This document shows positions 61,097-64,000 of a stretch of DNA of 64,000 nucleotides, one piece after another. A program made the position numbers and the translations under genes. Below the pieces are notes generated by a model. That model made no database searches. It had not been told where the DNA came from and saw only the letters and a list, made by a program, of their open reading frames with translations. Origin of the DNA: Sva-07 sp963715825. Its GTDB lineage: Bacteria > Actinomycetota > Acidimicrobiia > Acidimicrobiales > Ilumatobacteraceae. Every line of letters begins with the position of its first letter. Position 1 is the first letter of the stretch. Location of the stretch: the NCBI GenBank assembly GCA_963715825.1, contig CAVQSI010000041.1:248001-312000 (forward strand). Reading direction: 5' to 3'.

Positions 61097-62278
61097 TCAG
61101 TGGACGCGGGCGTCGGGGAAGATGCGCAGGAAGTTCTCGGCGTAGAAGTTGTCGCGCACCTGCACCGGTCGATCGCCCAGGGAGCCCTCGAAGCGCCCGA
61201 TGGGGTCCTTGCCACCTTCGACGTGCGGGTAGTCGCTGGAGAACAGGTAGAGGTCGTCCGACGACGCGTCGATCAGCCCGCCGACGTCCTCGAACACGTA
61301 CGGCGTGAACGCCATCTGGGCACGCAGCGTCTCCGACGGGGTTCGCTGCAGCTGGGCCAGATACGGGTCGACCTTGCCCCACGAGCGCACCACCCAGTCG
61401 AGTCGGGTGAGCATCGCCGGCACCCAGCCCGCCCCGAGCTCGACACAGGCGCCTCGGAGACCGGGGTGCTGCTCGAACACGCCGTCCATCACCATCACGG
61501 AGATGAACGTCTCGGGCCCCTGGTGCAGCACCGCCATGTCCTTGCTGCGAAGGTTCTCGCCACCGCCCATCCAGTCGCGCGCAGCGGGTCGACCCGTGTT
61601 CGCCCATCGGGGATCCAGTTGCAGCGGCGAACCGCCCACGTGGAGCACGAACGGGGTGTCGGACTCGGCGAGGCGCGCCCAGAACGGAGCGAGGTCGACG
61701 TGGCCGGGCGAACGCTCCCCGGCCGGATGGTGCGGCACCCAGATCGCCGCCAGCCCGGCGTCGAGTGCGAACTCCAACTCCGCGAGGGCGAGCACCGGGT
61801 CCTCCAGCGGCACGATCCCGACACCCATCAGGCGGTCGTCGTCGGCGCAGAACTCGCTCATCGCACGGTTGTGCGCTCGCGTTGCGCCGTACCGGACGTC
61901 GTTCGCGAGCTTGCGACTCGGCGAGAACGGCGTGGCCACGCTGTGGGTGGCGAACACGAGCTGTTTGCGGAACCCGAGCATGTCGAGCGCCACCGCACGG
62001 TCGTCGCGGTCGAACGCTCCGAGCGCCTGGATCTCCTTCGATTTCGCGATCAGCTGGTCGCCGAGGCCGATCTGAGCGTCGATGTGTTCGGCGGTGTGTC
62101 GGTTTCCGTTGCCGACGATCACCTCGACCTCTTCGTCGGTCACCAGCGACGCGGCGTAGCTCACCTGCGGGATCTGCTCGCGGATCGCCGGGTCGGCGTA
62201 GTCGCGCAGGAAGTCCGGCAGCTCCATGATGTGGCTGTCGGCGTCGTAGAACGCCCGGTGGGATGGTGCGTAGGTCAT
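61097..62278 (-). CDS. Amidohydrolase 2 family protein within the pxp cluster
   Basis: A 393-residue TIM-barrel hydrolase with FYDADSHIMELPDFLRDYAD at the start and LYLFSSDYPHVEGGKDP near the end, the same family as 27203-28357. It sits between pxpB and pxpA on the same strand, with two and 26 bases to its neighbours, so it is almost certainly cotranscribed. In known pxp operons such a gene is not required. It might release or modify a substrate for 5-oxoproline metabolism, but that is inference. Metal ligands are D-x-H and H-x-G patterns. Confidence 0.85.
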   Translation of the reverse strand: MTYAPSHRAFYDADSHIMELPDFLRDYADPAIREQIPQVSYAASLVTDEEVEVIVGNGNRHTAEHIDAQIGLGDQLIAKSKEIQALGAFDRDDRAVALDMLGFRKQLVFATHSVATPFSPSRKLANDVRYGATRAHNRAMSEFCADDDRLMGVGIVPLEDPVLALAELEFALDAGLAAIWVPHHPAGERSPGHVDLAPFWARLAESDTPFVLHVGGSPLQLDPRWANTGRPAARDWMGGGENLRSKDMAVLHQGPETFISVMVMDGVFEQHPGLRGACVELGAGWVPAMLTRLDWVVRSWGKVDPYLAQLQRTPSETLRAQMAFTPYVFEDVGGLIDASSDDLYLFSSDYPHVEGGKDPIGRFEGSLGDRPVQVRDNFYAENFLRIFPDARVH

Positions 62279-62304
62279 GTGTGTCCCGTTCCGCGCCGGA
62301 GCGC

Positions 62305-63066
62305 TCAGTCGGTGAAACGGTAGACGCCGACCCCGGCCGCATCGAGTGCCGAGCGGACGGCACGGGCCAGGTCGACCGCTCCGGGCGTGTCTCCGTGCAC
62401 GCAGATCGACCGGGCGCGAACAGCCACCACGGTGCCGTCGATGGCAACGACCTCGTTGTCGGTCGCGATCCGGACGGCTCGTTCGGCCACCTCGTCGGGG
62501 TCGGTGAGCACGCTGTTCCGTTCGCGGCGCGACACCAGCGCGCCATCGGGCCGATACGCGCGGTCGGCGAAGGCTTCCGGCACCGCCTCGAGTCCGGCTG
62601 CGGCGGCTGCGGCGAGCAGTTCCGAGCCGGGGAGACCGAGAATGGCGAGCGACGGGTCGTACTCGGCGGCGGCAGCCACGAGCGCCTTCGCGGCGGCCGG
62701 GTGCGTCGCCGTGGTGTGGTACAACGCGCCGTGTGGCTTGACGTACGCGATCTCGGCACCGGCCACTTGGGCGAACGCGTCCAGGGCGCCGAGTTGATAG
62801 AGCACGGCGTCGCGCAGTTCATCGGGTGCCATGTCGAGGTGGCGCCGACCGAAGCCGGGCAGATCCGGAAACGACACCTGAGCACCGATGGCGACATCGT
62901 TCTGCACCGCCAGCGCACACGTCGCTCGCAGCACCGACGGGTCGCCGGCATGGAAGCCACAGGCGACGTTGGCGCTGGTGACGAGCCCGAGCATCGCTGC
63001 GTCGTCACCGAGCGTCCAGACCCCATAGGACTCCCCCAGATCAGAGTTGACGTCGATGGCGACCAT
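62305..63066 (-). CDS. pxpA: 5-oxoprolinase subunit PxpA (LamB/YcsF)
   Basis: A 253-residue LamB/YcsF-type protein, the PxpA subunit. It starts VAIDVNSDLGESYGVW, with SANVACGFHAGDPSVL, VSFPDLPGFGRRHLDM and YVKPHGALYHTT, all conserved. The ATG at 63066 is the normal start; a longer frame upstream adds 20 residues not seen in relatives. It is the first gene of the pxp unit and probably carries its promoter, in the short gap to the divergent acetyltransferase at 63120. Confidence 0.92.
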   Translation of the reverse strand: MVAIDVNSDLGESYGVWTLGDDAAMLGLVTSANVACGFHAGDPSVLRATCALAVQNDVAIGAQVSFPDLPGFGRRHLDMAPDELRDAVLYQLGALDAFAQVAGAEIAYVKPHGALYHTTATHPAAAKALVAAAAEYDPSLAILGLPGSELLAAAAAAGLEAVPEAFADRAYRPDGALVSRRERNSVLTDPDEVAERAVRIATDNEVVAIDGTVVAVRARSICVHGDTPGAVDLARAVRSALDAAGVGVYRFTD

Positions 63067-63119
63067 CCACCGATGGTACGCCTGGCGGGCAGGCCATGTC
63101 AGCGTGCCAAGCTCGCGGG

Positions 63120-63461
63120 GTGTCACCTGTCGAGATCCGTACGCTCTGCGCCGACGAGTGGGCAGTGTGGCGTGAGGTCAGGTTGCGGTCGCTCGCCGAG
63201 GCGCCGGAGGCGTTCGGGTCCAAGCTTGCCGACTGGCAGGGGTCGAACGATCGTGAGGATCGGTGGCGCAGCCGCTTCGACAACGTGGCCTTCAACGCGG
63301 TTGCCGCTGTGTGCGAGGGCGGGCAGGTCGTGGGCACCGTCGGAGGAATGCACCACTCCCCTGGTTCGATCGAGCTGATCTCGATGTGGGTGGCGCCGGA
63401 GGTTCGTGGCACTGGCGTCGGCGATGCGCTCCTCAACGATCAGCGCAAGCGGCGTGCCTGA
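63120..63461 (+). pseudogene. Truncated GNAT acetyltransferase
   Basis: A 113-residue fragment of a GNAT enzyme. It contains the first half of the fold (WREVRLRSLAEAPEAFGS) and the acetyl-CoA loop WVAPEVRGTGVGDALL, then ends at NDQRKRRA and stop. The usual last 45 residues, with two helices and a strand, are missing and do not continue in another frame. So it is probably nonfunctional. The GTG at 63120 is the best start. It stands opposite pxpA. Confidence 0.6.
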
Positions 63462-63519
63462 AACCGGCACATGTCGCGCGCACTGATGGTTCGATGGAGC
63501 GCTGCGGCGTGGTGGCCGG

Positions 63520-64000
63520 TCAGGCGCTCAGGTCGCTCTTGGTCAGGCGGTGGAAGCAGCGGCGGCCGTTGGTGCGTGCCAGATCGGCGACTTCGAGGTC
63601 GTCGTCGGGGATCTCGCGATCGGGGCCGCCGAGGGCGGTCCGTCCGAGCGCGATCGCCGCCGAACGGTCGAGGCCGTCGGTCCAGGTCTCGGACAGGCGG
63701 GTGTTGATCGCCTCGGCGTCGCCGCCGATCGCCGCATAGTCCCGCTCGTCGACCACGGTGCCGTCGTAGAGGATGTGGAACATCTGGTCGCCCGACGGTT
63801 CGAGGCCGACTTCGGCGACGAGGATCTCGACCTCCATCGGCTTCATCTCGTGGGTGAAGATCGTGCCGAGCATCTGGGCGTAGCTGTTGGCCAGGCTGCG
63901 GGCATCGACGTCGTCACGCGAGTACTGGAACCCCTTCAAGTCGGCGGCACGGACACCCGCCACACGCAGCTGGTCGAACTCGTTGTACTTGCCGACACCG
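63520..64000 (-). CDS. prcA: 20S proteasome alpha subunit (5' end outside window)
   Basis: The C-terminal 160 codons of PrcA, the outer-ring subunit of the actinobacterial 20S proteasome. Clear matches are GKYNEFDQLRVAGVRAADLKG, DDVDARSLANSYAQMLGTIF and KPMEVEILVAEVG, followed by HILYDGTVVDERDYAAIGGD. The proteasome degrades proteins tagged with Pup. The N-terminus, with the gate residues, lies beyond the right edge. In most actinobacteria pafA is close by; here the pxp cluster comes between. Confidence 0.93.
   Translation of the reverse strand, partial: GVGKYNEFDQLRVAGVRAADLKGFQYSRDDVDARSLANSYAQMLGTIFTHEMKPMEVEILVAEVGLEPSGDQMFHILYDGTVVDERDYAAIGGDAEAINTRLSETWTDGLDRSAAIALGRTALGGPDREIPDDDLEVADLARTNGRRCFHRLTKSDLSA

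Noticed and set aside
63471..63519. The missing C-terminus of the truncated acetyltransferase in another frame
   Set aside because: None of the three frames after 63461 restores the helix-strand pattern of the fold.

Overview
The window reads as chromosomal DNA of a high-GC actinobacterium, most plausibly of the class Acidimicrobiia (Ilumatobacter-like). Support: a WhiB regulator, the Pup-proteasome system (pafA and the end of prcA), a GarA-type FHA protein beside gcvH and MerR-type regulators, a HelY-type helicase next to tatC, acyl-CoA metabolism genes and very high GC at third codon positions. The lineage is inferred from gene content only. No rRNA, prophage, transposase or CRISPR array was seen.

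Layout. 1-8.3 kb: catabolic genes (amidohydrolase, LLM oxidoreductase, gamma-glutamyltransferase-like protein, GDPD, acyl-CoA synthetase, flavin reductase, acyl-CoA dehydrogenase). 8.3-14.2 kb: small genes, ispH, then a DUF512 radical-SAM protein coupled to der, and tRNA-Pro(GGG). 14.2-22.3 kb: an accessory region with secreted or membrane proteins of unknown function, gene remnants, an amine-oxidase-like flavoprotein and a DUF4157 toxin-like locus. 22.3-30.8 kb: phosphatase, queF, two lipoproteins, DUF2817, amidohydrolase, phosphoesterase, cNMP-binding protein, SRAP, HIT. 30.8-40.1 kb: pgsA, gcvH, garA-like, ftsR-like merR, DUF151, cNMP-binding protein, second merR, gcvT, an HBHA/PhaF-like protein, and gcvP behind a tandem glycine riboswitch. 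40.1-50.5 kb: M23 peptidase with five peptidoglycan-binding repeats, threonine aldolase, whiB, ribokinase, prmA, gamma carbonic anhydrase, crotonase and acidic or unknown proteins. 50.5-64 kb: a double ThyX-like protein, a YegS-like fragment, helY-tatC-tatB, GDPD, lepB, pafA, a pxpCB-amidohydrolase-pxpA cluster, and the C-terminal part of prcA.

The gcv genes form the glycine cleavage system: gcvH and gcvT lie on the plus strand with their regulators, while gcvP is opposite, behind its own riboswitch. The proteasome genes are split by the 5-oxoproline cluster. The most novel-looking stretch is 17.8-21.4 kb: a two-HExxH DUF4157 protein, translationally coupled to a small acidic partner and preceded by another gene whose N-terminus carries similar VQR/IQR motifs.

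Two window-wide oddities deserve attention. At least seven otherwise intact genes carry an apparent single-base frameshift, which looks more like consensus error than real decay. Three families of perfect or near-perfect inverted repeats occupy gene ends.
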